A stretch of DNA of 64,000 nucleotides from [Scytonema hofmanni] UTEX 2349 (GTDB lineage Bacteria; Cyanobacteriota; Cyanobacteriia; Cyanobacteriales; Nostocaceae), in the NCBI RefSeq assembly GCF_000582685.1, contig NZ_KK073768.1:1390865-1454864 (forward strand). The letters run 5' to 3'. Under the pieces are notes generated by a model. It did not search any database. It saw nothing but the letters and a program-made list of their open reading frames with translations, and was not told where the DNA came from. A program made the position numbers and the translations under genes. This document shows, in pieces, positions 1-8,332 of the stretch; the stretch's first letter is position 1; each line of letters opens with the position of its first letter.

Positions 1-83
1 CGGGGAGGGTTAGGGTGGGGTTCTTTCTATGCGTCTTCATATTAAATTGGTATTAGTAGGTTCGGAGTAGTAGGAAATTGACA

Positions 84-632
84 GTGAGTATGTTAAAAGG
101 AGTTAACTTGTACTTAATTGGCATGATGGGCGCCGGTAAGACTACTGTAGGGCGTGAACTTGCGAAACAATTACGTTACGGGTTTCTGGATGCGGATAAC
201 GTAATTGAAGAAACAACAAAACAAAGTATTAATCAGTTGTTTGCTTTAGAAGGTGAAGCGGGTTTTCGTCAAATAGAAAGCGATGTCTTAGCACAAATTT
301 GCTCTTTTACAAAATTAGTTATCTCTACTGGTGGGGGTGTTATTCTCCAACAAAAAAACTGGAGTTACCTACGTCACGGCTTGATTGTTTGGCTGGATGT
401 GCCAGTAGAATTACTTTGCACCCGTTTAGCTCTTGATACCACAAGACCATTACTGCAAGATGTTGACTTGAAACAAAAACTGCGATCGCTTCTTGAACAA
501 CGACAATCACTTTACAATCAAGCCGATCTGCGAATCAGCGTCAGTGACGAAGAAACACCCACGAAAACCGCTACACGAGTACTTGAGGCGATTCCTACTG
601 TTCTCAAACAGGCAACCGATGTAGAGACGTAG
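84..632 (+). CDS. aroK: Shikimate kinase
   Basis: Phosphorylates shikimate to shikimate 3-phosphate with ATP in the chorismate (aromatic amino acid) pathway; cytosolic. A Walker A loop GMMGAGKTT lies at the N-terminus, followed by the DADN shikimate-binding segment, the F-R-x-E signature (GFRQIES) and the STGGG motif, all in the usual order; about 182 residues is the normal family length. Three starts are possible: TTG at 78, GTG at 84 and ATG at 90. GTG 84 is chosen because an AGGA sits 8 bases upstream and the resulting N-terminus (MSMLKGVN) matches the usual length. It is not obviously co-transcribed with argB, 141 bases downstream. Confidence 0.93.
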   Translation: MSMLKGVNLYLIGMMGAGKTTVGRELAKQLRYGFLDADNVIEETTKQSINQLFALEGEAGFRQIESDVLAQICSFTKLVISTGGGVILQQKNWSYLRHGLIVWLDVPVELLCTRLALDTTRPLLQDVDLKQKLRSLLEQRQSLYNQADLRISVSDEETPTKTATRVLEAIPTVLKQATDVET

Positions 633-773
633 CACAGAATAGTCTCTTAGGGATTTGGGTTACAATCCACGAACAATTCTTCCCCCCTTTCCCCCTATAA
701 GTGAAGAGACATTGTTGAAAGTACCAAACTCATTTAAACTATTTAGATCAGTTTTTACTGTCAACAGCGCCCC

Positions 774-1670
774 ATGATAGTCAACGATACTGAATATATT
801 AGAGAAGACGCAGCCACTCGCGTGCAAGTACTGAGCGAAGCATTACCTTACATCCAGCAATTTGCGGGACGCACCGTTGTTGTCAAATACGGCGGTGCGG
901 CGATGAAAGATAGCACCCTCAAAGATAAAGTTATCCGCGATGTTGTATTCTTATCCTGCGTGGGCTTACGACCAATTTTAGTCCACGGTGGGGGACCAGA
1001 AATTAACAGTTGGCTCGATAAACTAGGAATCGAACCGCAATTTAAAAATGGTCTGCGCGTCACCGATGCCGCCACAATGGATGTAGTGGAAATGGTTTTA
1101 GTCGGTCGAGTTAACAAAGAAATTGTCGCTTTGATTAACCAAGCTGGCGGCTTGGCGGTAGGATTATGTGGTAAAGATGGTAACTTAATTAAAGCTCGTC
1201 CCCAAGGAGAAGAAGGCATTGGCTTTGTGGGGGAAGTTTGCGGTGTGAATATCAAGATTTTGGATACACTCGCTAGCAATGGTTATATCCCAGTAGTTTC
1301 TAGCGTAGCGGCAGACGAAACAGGACAAGCTTACAACATCAACGCCGATACAGTAGCTGGAGAAATAGCCGCAGCACTTGGGGCAGAAAAGTTAATTTTG
1401 CTCACAGATACGCGGGGTATTTTAAAAGATTACAAAGATCCGTCAAGCTTGATTCCGAAAGTGGATATTCAAGAAGCCCGCAAGTTGATTGCAACTAATG
1501 TAGTTAGTGGTGGGATGATCCCGAAAGTCAATTGTTGCGTGCGATCGCTCGCTCAAGGAGTACGTGCAGCACATATAATTGATGGTCGCATTCCTCACGC
1601 CCTACTGCTAGAAATCTTCACCGACGTTGGTATCGGGACAATGTTGATGGGTTCTCAATATACTTCTTAG
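774..1670 (+). CDS. argB: Acetylglutamate kinase
   Basis: Second step of arginine synthesis: phosphorylates N-acetyl-L-glutamate. The protein is an amino-acid-kinase fold of 298 residues, normal for the family. Visible motifs are VVKYGGAAM near residue 37 (phosphate-binding Lys-Gly-Gly), LVHGGGPEIN near 70, the NINADTVAGEIA segment near 190 and the C-terminal VSGGMIPKV stretch. The N-terminal helix before the kinase core suggests the arginine-sensitive, hexameric type; in cyanobacteria this enzyme is known to be controlled by the nitrogen sensor PII, although that is family knowledge and not visible here. The ATG at 774 is the only sensible start. A short-repeat array follows immediately. Confidence 0.95.
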   Translation: MIVNDTEYIREDAATRVQVLSEALPYIQQFAGRTVVVKYGGAAMKDSTLKDKVIRDVVFLSCVGLRPILVHGGGPEINSWLDKLGIEPQFKNGLRVTDAATMDVVEMVLVGRVNKEIVALINQAGGLAVGLCGKDGNLIKARPQGEEGIGFVGEVCGVNIKILDTLASNGYIPVVSSVAADETGQAYNINADTVAGEIAAALGAEKLILLTDTRGILKDYKDPSSLIPKVDIQEARKLIATNVVSGGMIPKVNCCVRSLAQGVRAAHIIDGRIPHALLLEIFTDVGIGTMLMGSQYTS

Positions 1671-1671
1671 A

Positions 1672-1901
1672 AGGGGACAAGGGGACAAGGGGACAAGGAA
1701 GCAGGGGAGGCAGGGGAGGCAGGGGAGGCAGGGGAGGCAAATAGTTAGTTATTTTTTCCCGATGCCCAATGCCCCATGCCCAATGCCCAATGCCCCATGC
1801 CCCATGCCCCATGCCCAATGCCCAATGCCCAATGCCCCATGCCCAATGCCCAATGCCCCATGCCCAATGCCCCATGCCCCATGCCCAATGCCCCATGCCC
1901 C
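1672..1901. repeat. Short tandem repeat arrays (8-9-bp, then 7-bp units)
   Basis: Directly after argB come three GGGGACAA-type units and four GGCAGGGGA-type units (1672-1739). From 1762 to 1901 there are 20 uninterrupted 7-bp units of ATGCCCA or ATGCCCC. Such heptamer arrays are typical of filamentous cyanobacteria. The unit contains an ATG and is free of stops, so long artificial reading frames cross it on both strands; one runs in frame into the next gene. Confidence 0.9.
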
Positions 1902-1932
1902 ATTACAAATATTACTGATTTGTGTAGAAAAC

Positions 1933-2454
1933 GTGAGTGCAGAAAGTTTAGAAATTGCCAAAAATCTTTACCAGTCTGGGAAAGCTGCTTTTGAAAGTGG
2001 GCAATATCGGCAAGCGGTGGAAAATCTCGAAAAAGCGATCGCTCTGGTGAATCGCAATTCTCGCTTAGGGGGAGAGGTACAAATCTGGCTGGTAACAGCT
2101 TATGAAGCTGCTGGACGCACAGAGGATGCGATCGCCCTTTGCGAAGAACTTAAACGTCATCCTTTTTCCGAAACCAGCAAACAAGCCCGAAACTTGGTTT
2201 ACATTCTCAAAGCACCAAGGCTACAAAGACCAAGCGAATGGATGACTCAAATTCCCGATTTGGGCGCACTGTCTGATAATGAAAGTAAAATTCGTCTTGC
2301 TGCTAATAGTACAAAATCTTCCCAACCCAAAAAGCCGACTGAGCGAGAATTCGTTGACTTAAGCCAAGTTAATACTAAAGATAATCGCTTTATTTGGGTT
2401 GCATTAATTACCATTAGTTTAATCTTGGGTAGCTTGCTTTGGTTGAGTCTATAA
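1933..2454 (+). CDS. Tetratricopeptide-repeat protein with C-terminal membrane anchor
   Basis: About 173 residues. The N-terminal part (roughly residues 1-75) has TPR-like helices: AKNLYQSGKAAFESGQYRQAVENLEKAI followed by a second helical pair ending in ALCEELKRHP. A polar linker follows, and the C-terminus is a single hydrophobic segment (FIWVALITISLILGSLLWLSL) with nothing after it, so the protein is probably tail-anchored. GTG 1933 is chosen as start because the frame upstream is entirely the ATGCCCA array; translation from an ATG inside the array would add up to 57 low-complexity residues. The function is unknown; TPRs imply protein-protein contacts. Confidence 0.75.
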   Translation: MSAESLEIAKNLYQSGKAAFESGQYRQAVENLEKAIALVNRNSRLGGEVQIWLVTAYEAAGRTEDAIALCEELKRHPFSETSKQARNLVYILKAPRLQRPSEWMTQIPDLGALSDNESKIRLAANSTKSSQPKKPTEREFVDLSQVNTKDNRFIWVALITISLILGSLLWLSL

Positions 2455-2469
2455 AAAAGGATGAAGTGT

Positions 2470-2649
2470 GATGTCATGTCCGTTTAATTAACAGTAATAA
2501 AAACATCCCAACCGTCGTAGAGACGTTCCGCCGGAACGTCTTTACAACCGTCCTAGAGACGTTCCAGACCGAACGTCTTTACAACCGTCCTAGAGACGTT
2601 CCGCCGGAACGTCTTTACAAAAGTAATTAATAAACCTGACATGATATGA
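2470..2649. repeat. Interspersed element with related termini and three internal palindromes
   Basis: The outer ends are imperfect inverted copies: TGATGTCATGTCCG plus TTAATTAACAGTAAT on the left, and on the right a segment whose complement starts ATATCATGTCAGG plus TTATTAATTAC. Inside are three copies of a unit built on the palindrome GACGTTCCGCCGGAACGTC. Related elements occur at 5548-5650 and 22378-22529. It looks like a non-autonomous, MITE-like cyanobacterial repeat; no transposase is present. Confidence 0.7.
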
Positions 2650-2747
2650 AGGATGAAAAAAGCCTTCCGGTACAATTTCAAGCTAGACGAAACTTCTCTA
2701 ATGTCTTAACTTCATCCTTTAGTTGACTTTTGTGGAGATTTATAGTT

Positions 2748-3542
2748 ATGAATTTATCGGTTTTAGGAAAAATCTTTGCACGGCTAAAATTTGTCTGCCT
2801 TGTGCTATTGGCATCTGTGCTGCTTTCTGGTTGCGTGCAGTATCAAGTGGGGGTAAACTTTGAAAACTCCAATCGCGGCGAACTGGTGCAACATATTAAG
2901 TTAGCACAACGGCTGACTAGTTTTAGCGGTGACTCAGTAGACGAATGGTTAAATAGCATCGAACGCCGCGCCCGCAAAGAAGAAGGCAAAGTACGGCGAC
3001 TTTCTCAATCAGAAATTATCGTCACAATTCCCTTCAGTAGTGGTGAGGAATTACAAACAAAGTTTAACGAATTTTTCAATCCCAAGATTAATCAAAAAGC
3101 TGAAGTTAAAGGCACATCTGATTCAGAATTGCCAAAAATTGAGTCAAACTTACTTTTGTTTCAGAACAATTTTTTACTGTTAGTGCGGAATCGGTTGATT
3201 TACGATGTGGATTTGCGATCGCTTTCTCTAATTGCCAGCAATGGTAACGTTTTAGAAGCCGCAGGTTCGATTCTCGATTTAGAATTTAGCTTGAAAACTC
3301 CTTGGGGGGCAAGAAACATTCAACAAACCGAAAGCGCGATTTCTCCAGAAAAAAGTCAAAATAAACTGGTATGGAAACCCATCCCCGGTCAACTAAACCA
3401 CATCGAAATAGTTTTTTGGCTTCCCAGTCCCCTCGGTATTGGTAGTTTGTTCATAATTTTGTTTGTTGTCGGTGGACTTTATCTAAGGTATACTTTTATG
3501 CCAGACCCCAGCATTCAATTTTCTGCTTCTTCAGCTAAATAA
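2748..3542 (+). CDS. DUF3153-like lipoprotein
   Basis: About 264 residues. It begins with a lipoprotein signal peptide: charged start, hydrophobic core, and lipobox LLSGC with the lipidated Cys near residue 29. The mature part starts CVQYQVGVNFENSNRGELVQHI, the pattern of cyanobacterial DUF3153 proteins. The C-terminus has a membrane span (GIGSLFIILFVVGGLYLRY) followed by a short tail, so the protein is held at the membrane at both ends. ATG 2748 is preferred over an upstream TTG because a GGAG lies 10 bases before it and the signal peptide then begins properly. The function is unknown. Confidence 0.8.
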   Translation: MNLSVLGKIFARLKFVCLVLLASVLLSGCVQYQVGVNFENSNRGELVQHIKLAQRLTSFSGDSVDEWLNSIERRARKEEGKVRRLSQSEIIVTIPFSSGEELQTKFNEFFNPKINQKAEVKGTSDSELPKIESNLLLFQNNFLLLVRNRLIYDVDLRSLSLIASNGNVLEAAGSILDLEFSLKTPWGARNIQQTESAISPEKSQNKLVWKPIPGQLNHIEIVFWLPSPLGIGSLFIILFVVGGLYLRYTFMPDPSIQFSASSAK

Positions 3543-3549
3543 AGAATGT

Positions 3550-3670
3550 AGAGACCTCTTGCATAAATCAAAAAAAGAACCCCACCCCGCATTTGCCTAC
3601 GCAAACGCTCCCCTCCCCCCTAGCGGGGAGGGGCTGGGGTGGGGTGTTAGGGGAATGAGTGCAAGAGTCT
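3550..3670. repeat. MITE-like inverted repeat, about 120 bp
   Basis: The ends are inverted copies (AGAGACCTCTTGCA on the left; TGCAAGAGTCT on the right), and an inner G/C-rich pair (CCCCACCCC with GGGGTGGGG) can fold a long hairpin. The first bases of the window (1-25) look like the truncated end of a related copy. No coding capacity was seen. Confidence 0.7.
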
Positions 3671-3779
3671 AATGTAGAGACGCGACCGATCGCGTCTCTA
3701 CAAGGGTTGTGGGTAGCGCATATTTAAATTCGGTCGATGTCTATTGACTATTACAGCAGATTGCGTTGTGATTAAATAC

Positions 3780-3845
3780 ACGTAGAGACGTTCCACGAAA
3801 ACGTCTCAGAGCGGGTTTTGGGTTTTACGCATGTACCTAATTTAC
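3780..3845. repeat. Interspersed repeat, copy 1
   Basis: The run from ACGTAGAGACGTTCC through GTCTCAGAGCGGGTTTTGG recurs in inverted orientation at 63527-63583. The palindromic half resembles the GACGTTCC repeats seen elsewhere in the window. Because it is a repeat, the reading frame crossing it into the next gene should not be treated as coding. The rest of 3671-3880 shows another GACGCGACCGATCGCGTC palindrome and nothing else. Confidence 0.65.
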
Positions 3846-3880
3846 CTGAAAGCGGACATAATATCACCAAACTGAAAGTT

Positions 3881-5455
3881 GTGAAAGTACGACTGTTGTT
3901 AGTATTCGCCGTCTTATTTGTCTTTAGTTATGGATTGTCAGCATATCGGCGACCATCCATATATAGTCAACAGATTATTGCCAGACCAACACCGATTGCA
4001 ACACCAACACCGAGTCAATCTAATAAGCCAAAGATATCTGTCACCAAGTGGACAGACGACCTCGAAGTGGTGGAGAAAAACGTCACCAGGATTTTCCAGA
4101 TTTTCGTGAAAGTGCTGGCGGTTTTACTAAGTATTTTGATCGTCTATCGGCTCATCTTAATGATTTTTCAGCGTTCATCTCAGTTGATTATAGACAATTT
4201 CATCAATGCCTCTGATGCTGAAGAAATGAACTGCGTGTTACCAGGTCTTTCGCAATTAGCGCGAGAAAGACTTGTGGGGGAGATGAAAGGCGTGCGTCAA
4301 CGAGTGAAAGAGCATATCATCAACCAAGGACCGCAAACCTATCACCCTCCTGATAAGTTACCGTTGCCACAAACAACCCCAGACCAACGACTTGGTGACT
4401 TGGTAACTTCACTTAGCGAGTTCACACCAGAACAAATGCATCCAGCGGTGAAAATGTTGAAGGTGATATTTCCAACATTAGGCACGAAAGTAACTAGCAT
4501 TTTGCAAAGCCAAGGTAAAGAATACGATCGCCTGGGAATTACTTTTGAAATTACTAATATTGAAGGTCGTCTTTCTTCTAAGTTATACACAGTTTGGGAG
4601 TCAGTTGAAGATTCGGTACCCGAAGAAGCACTGAAAGACCGCTACAGAAAGCTCCTTGGCTCCGCTATTCGCTGGTTGGCGTTGGAACTCAGTCGCCGAG
4701 AAATGGTGGCTGCTGTGCCTTGGTATTACTTGGGACGAAAACGCGATCGCTATCAAGCAAAGATTTATAACTTTTTTGGCGCTCTTAATCTAGCCAGCGC
4801 TCCGACTAATGGCAAATTGTTTTACTCTTTGGCAATTGAAGATTTACAGCAAGCAATAGTTTTGTATCCTGAGTGGTTTCAACCTTATGAAAATTTAGCT
4901 GACACATACAGCAGCTTTGGAGGAGAAACTTTAGACAAAGAAAGTCTCAATTACCAACGTCAAGCACTACTGCAATACGATCGCGCACTGAATGCATGTG
5001 AAGATGAATCTGTCAAGCGCAGAATTAGAATTGGTAAAGCGATGGCTGGGTTAATGATAGGTGATGTCAATTTGATTTTGGACGCTAAACACGAAATAGA
5101 AAAGCTGACCAAAGGTTGGGATGAGACATCAGAGTTAAATACTCGGTTTTTATATAATCTCGCGGCTTGGTATGCCATCGCTCACCGAATTAATGCCGGG
5201 GTAAAATCTGCGCTTTCACTAGCACGCCGTTATTTAGTTTACGCTTTGGTAAGAAATAGCGATCGCACAATATGGGAATGGGCTAGTAAAGATCCAGATT
5301 TACAAGGTATTTGTGAAGATTATGCAGAATTGAAATTTATTCTGTTGAATAAATTAAATGAAGTCCCCGAACTTCCCAGTTTAACGGGTAAAAATTTTAC
5401 CCAGCACACAGAAGAAATTCTCTGGTTATTGAGTAATGGGCAATTAATAAATTGA
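3881..5455 (+). CDS. Membrane protein with TPR-like C-terminal region, unknown function
   Basis: About 524 residues. It starts with a hydrophobic segment (VRLLLVFAVLFVFSYGLSAYR), then a short Pro/Thr-rich spacer (TPIATPTPS), then a second span (IFVKVLAVLLSILIVYRLILMIF near residues 75-97). The large remaining domain is soluble. Its last third contains TPR-like helices (LAIEDLQQAIVLYPEWFQPYENLADTY, then QALLQYDRALNACED). No catalytic motif was recognised. GTG 3881 is preferred to the TTG at 3818, because the upstream part of the frame lies in a dispersed repeat. It is probably a conserved cyanobacterial hypothetical protein; the TPRs suggest a scaffolding role, which is inference. Confidence 0.75.
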   Translation: MKVRLLLVFAVLFVFSYGLSAYRRPSIYSQQIIARPTPIATPTPSQSNKPKISVTKWTDDLEVVEKNVTRIFQIFVKVLAVLLSILIVYRLILMIFQRSSQLIIDNFINASDAEEMNCVLPGLSQLARERLVGEMKGVRQRVKEHIINQGPQTYHPPDKLPLPQTTPDQRLGDLVTSLSEFTPEQMHPAVKMLKVIFPTLGTKVTSILQSQGKEYDRLGITFEITNIEGRLSSKLYTVWESVEDSVPEEALKDRYRKLLGSAIRWLALELSRREMVAAVPWYYLGRKRDRYQAKIYNFFGALNLASAPTNGKLFYSLAIEDLQQAIVLYPEWFQPYENLADTYSSFGGETLDKESLNYQRQALLQYDRALNACEDESVKRRIRIGKAMAGLMIGDVNLILDAKHEIEKLTKGWDETSELNTRFLYNLAAWYAIAHRINAGVKSALSLARRYLVYALVRNSDRTIWEWASKDPDLQGICEDYAELKFILLNKLNEVPELPSLTGKNFTQHTEEILWLLSNGQLIN

Positions 5456-5547
5456 GCGATGACAAAATTCAAAACTGATGATGCGTTACCCGAAACCCAA
5501 GAGACGTTACATGTAACGTCTCTACATTCATTTTCACTTTCGCGTGT

Positions 5548-5650
5548 CTGATATTAAGACCGTTTAATTGACATTAATAAAAAAATCCGAAATCTTTGTA
5601 GAGACGTAGCAATGCTACGTCTCATCATATGTAATCTACCGGACATGTCT
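5548..5650. repeat. Interspersed element related to the one at 2470
   Basis: The left end (TGATATTAAGACCGTTTAA plus TTGACATTAATAAAA) matches the left end of the element at 2470, and the right end contains TACCGGACATG, matching the ends of the element at 58981. The interior is a GACGTAGCAATGCTACGTC palindrome in place of the GACGTTCC type. A further ACGTTACATGTAACGT palindrome lies just upstream near 5505. Confidence 0.6.
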
Positions 5651-5686
5651 AATAGGTGCAATACCACCTTGACTAGACGAAAATAA

Positions 5687-6331
5687 TTAAGGCGACAAAC
5701 GCTCTATTTTCCAACTTTTATCATCCAAGCAAGTATAAAGCAAGCGATCGTGCAGGCGACTGGGGCGCCCTTGCCAAAACTCAATTTTTGTGGGGATCAC
5801 TCGCATCCCTCCCCAATGCTGCGGTCGCGGCACATCTTGATTTTCATATTTTACCTGAAGTTCTTGCAAGCGTTGCTCAAGAACTTCTCTATTTTCTATC
5901 ACCTCGCTTTGATTAGATACCCACGCACCCAAACGGCTATTTAATGGGCGTATGTGAAAATACTCATCTGACTCGTACTCAGAAACCTTCTCAATCCGTC
6001 CATAAATACGGACTTGGCGCTCTAGTTCCGCCCACCAAAAAACAAGAGATGCGTGGGGATTTTCGGCTAATTCTTGTCCTTTTTGACTATTATAGTTAGT
6101 ATAAAAAACAAAACCCCGCTCATCAAAATCTTTCAATAATACTATTCTTGCTGACGGATTGCCCTCTGGTGTAGCAGTGGCAATAGTCATCGCATTTGGT
6201 TCAATAAGTTGGGCATCTAGCGCCTGATTAAACCATTTTTTAAACTGTTTAAAAGGATTAAAATCAACTTCCGAGACGCTTAGACCCTCTAAAGTATAGT
6301 CTTTGCGAAGATCAGCTATAGTTTTGTCCAT
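5687..6331 (-). CDS. pdxH: Pyridoxamine 5'-phosphate oxidase
   Basis: Oxidises pyridoxine or pyridoxamine 5'-phosphate to pyridoxal 5'-phosphate with FMN and oxygen; final step of vitamin B6 synthesis and salvage. The 214 residues are a normal length. The FMN-binding segments are visible in order: SARIVLLKDFDERGFVFYTN near residue 60, NSQKGQELAENP near 80, and WAELERQVRIYGR near 100. The C-terminal substrate region EFWQGRPSRLHDRLLY and final IERLSP are canonical. ATG 6331 gives the expected N-terminus (MDKTIADLRKDYTLEGL). It is transcribed away from the AI-2E-type transporter gene; the roughly 120-bp gap between them should carry both promoters. Confidence 0.95.
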   Translation of the reverse strand: MDKTIADLRKDYTLEGLSVSEVDFNPFKQFKKWFNQALDAQLIEPNAMTIATATPEGNPSARIVLLKDFDERGFVFYTNYNSQKGQELAENPHASLVFWWAELERQVRIYGRIEKVSEYESDEYFHIRPLNSRLGAWVSNQSEVIENREVLEQRLQELQVKYENQDVPRPQHWGGMRVIPTKIEFWQGRPSRLHDRLLYTCLDDKSWKIERLSP

Positions 6332-6449
6332 GATGATTTGCTTCCTTTTTATGAGCTAGGCTTACACACCTTTGTTAAAAATATCTATCATATTCATCAG
6401 CACCAGATAAGCTATTCCTATCTTGCCCAGTAAAGAGTCCCCAGCCAAT

Positions 6450-7526
6450 ATGCGCCGTTCAGCCTCCGTTAAAAGTCTGTTATTCTATGGTCTGAGCGGT
6501 CCGATTATCGCTCTGAATATTTGGCTGGTATCTCAGTTTTATCGGTTATTTCAGCATCCAATTACCATTTTAATCGTTGCCGCGATTCTTGCTTTTTTAC
6601 TGAATTATCCAGTTAAGTTTTTTGAACGCGCTCGAATTACGCGCACTCAGGCAGTGATTATAGTTTTGCTGATAGCTTTAACGCTGTTTGTGATTTTGGG
6701 TGTCACTTTAGTGCCGATAGTAGTTGATCAAACCCTTCAACTTTTAAATAAGATTCCTGGTTTGTTAAGCGCTAGTCAAGAAAACCTACAACAGTTTGAG
6801 ATTTTGGCGAGAAAGCGGCGTTTACCATTAGATTTGACGGTTGTGAGCAATCAAATCAATGCCAGTATTCAGAACGTGGTACAACAACTAGCCTCTAGTG
6901 CTGTAGGCGTGGCTGGGACGCTGCTATCAGGATTACTGAATATAGTGTTAATAGTCGTACTAGCATTTTACATGCTTTTGTATGGCGATCGCGTTTGGTC
7001 TGGTACGGTTAATCTCTTACCCGCTAACATTCGAGTTCCCTTAATTACATCTTTGCGTCTCAATTTTCACAACTTTTTCCTCAGCCAACTTTTGCTAGCG
7101 CTGTTCATGATAATTTGTCTCACCCCGATTTTCTTGATTCTCAAAGTGCCGTTTGCTTTGTTATTTGCCATACTTATTGGCATCTCGGAACTAATTCCTT
7201 TTATTGGTGCGTCTCTTGGTATCGGTTTGGTGGTAATTTTAGTGTTGCTGCAAAGTTGGTGGTTAGCAATTCAAGTCGCAATAGCAGCAGTTTTGTTGCA
7301 ACAGATTAAAGATAACTTGATAGCGCCCAAATTACTCGGCGATGTTATCGGACTTAATCCTATTTGGATTTTCGTTTCTATTTTGATGGGATTTGAAATT
7401 GCTGGGTTGTTGGGGACACTTGTTGCTGTGCCGATCGCAGGTACTATTAAAGGTACTTTCGATGCGATTAAAAACGGCAAGCCAACTGAATTTGGTTCAA
7501 TTACTATTCCTCACCCACCAGAGTAA
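6450..7526 (+). CDS. AI-2E family transporter / permease
   Basis: About 358 residues with the hydrophobic layout of the AI-2E (PerM/TqsA) family: two spans near the N-terminus, a third near residue 60, a soluble segment of about 80 residues (QTLQLLNKIPGLLSASQENLQ onward), then four or five clustered C-terminal spans containing the family's ELIPFIGASLG motif and the QQIKDNLIAPKLLGDVIGLNPIW region. Members are putative secondary exporters; substrates vary and cannot be told from sequence. ATG 6450 is chosen over TTG 6423 because the latter adds a polar, unsupported extension. Confidence 0.88.
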   Translation: MRRSASVKSLLFYGLSGPIIALNIWLVSQFYRLFQHPITILIVAAILAFLLNYPVKFFERARITRTQAVIIVLLIALTLFVILGVTLVPIVVDQTLQLLNKIPGLLSASQENLQQFEILARKRRLPLDLTVVSNQINASIQNVVQQLASSAVGVAGTLLSGLLNIVLIVVLAFYMLLYGDRVWSGTVNLLPANIRVPLITSLRLNFHNFFLSQLLLALFMIICLTPIFLILKVPFALLFAILIGISELIPFIGASLGIGLVVILVLLQSWWLAIQVAIAAVLLQQIKDNLIAPKLLGDVIGLNPIWIFVSILMGFEIAGLLGTLVAVPIAGTIKGTFDAIKNGKPTEFGSITIPHPPE

Positions 7527-7562
7527 TGGGCTATTTCACCCTACACCCTTCTAGGGTGTTGA

Positions 7563-7994
7563 CTATCTGCAACCAGCCAAAACTTCTATTTCTGAAACCA
7601 CCCGTTCTAATTCTTCAATCATTGGGATCGATCCAGTTTTGTGGAAAGCATCTACAAGGGATCTATAATACCAAAGAGTGCCTTCTTTGCCACCTTTGAA
7701 GCGTTCCCAAACTGATTCGCCCAACATGCGATAATCTTTGCGAATTGATTGAGCATTGTAGAGTTTATCGGCTCCGGAAACAAGTAACACCGATGGCGAT
7801 GCTGTAGGAATATGAGCAATATATGCTTCTTTGCGTTGTCGCCAAGGTAGTTTAGGTATAGTGTCAGAGTCAGTGCAACCATCGACAATTGCTGTTACAT
7901 TGTCTCCAAAACGACGGCGAATTTCTTCTCTTGTCGCCGCTCCACCTTGGTCTTCTATGGCATCATGTAAAAGGGCTGCGATGCCTTCATCTTC
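7563..7994 (-). pseudogene. HD-domain hydrolase fragment, 5' truncated
   Basis: Reading leftwards from about 7994 the frame gives EDEGIAALLHDAIEDQGG, then REEIRRRFGDNVTAIVDGCTD, and finishes normally at 7563. This is the central and C-terminal part of a (p)ppGpp-hydrolase-like HD protein: the LLHDAIEDQ stretch is the catalytic HD motif. The first roughly 50 residues, with the first metal-binding His, are missing, and an in-frame TAA stands exactly at the junction. Beyond it the sequence becomes a Uma2 fragment on the other strand. About 140 residues remain. It is almost certainly inactive unless translated from an internal start. Confidence 0.8.
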
Positions 7995-8234
7995 TTAGCA
8001 CCTGATTTTGTCATTGAAATTCGTTCTAAAAATGACAGCTTGGAAAAACTGAAGGCAAAAATGGCAGAATATATTGCCAATGGTGTGCGTTTGGGATGGT
8101 TAATTGACCGTCATAATCAGCAAGCTTTTGTTTATCGAATTGATAACTCAATTACTCAATATCCAGCAACGGCAACTTTAAGTGGTGAAGATGTTGTACC
8201 GGGTTTTACATTGCCTTTAAAAAAGTTATTGTAA
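7995..8234 (+). pseudogene. Uma2-family endonuclease fragment, C-terminal half
   Basis: From 7995 the frame reads LAPDFVIEIRSKNDSLEKLKAK, then MAEYIANGVRLGWLIDRHNQQAFVYR, and ends at 8234. That is the C-terminal half of a Uma2 (DUF820, PD-(D/E)XK-like) protein, including the D...E-I-x-S and K active-site region. The N-terminal half (about 110 residues) is absent; the sequence immediately upstream is the truncated HD gene. A TTG at 8040 could start a 64-residue peptide, but this is probably dead. An intact Uma2 gene lies at 16868. Confidence 0.8.
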
Positions 8235-8241
8235 AAAAGGT

Positions 8242-8332
8242 AGGACTTACGCACTCGTTACCAGAAAACAAGACTTTGAGATTGCTTCCTTGCGTCGCAA
8301 TGACGGAAATACGTAGTCCGTGCGTAAGTCCT
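8242..8332. mobile_element. MITE-like element, 91 bp, copy 1
   Basis: Perfect 13-bp terminal inverted repeats (AGGACTTACGCAC / GTGCGTAAGTCCT) enclose about 65 bp. A second copy with identical termini and about the same length is at 24460-24553. No coding capacity. Confidence 0.8.

Noticed and set aside
1618..1896. Minus-strand frames of Met-Gly-His-Trp-Ala type repeats opposite the argB end
   Set aside because: They are translations of the 7-bp tandem array in the absence of stops; no coding signal.
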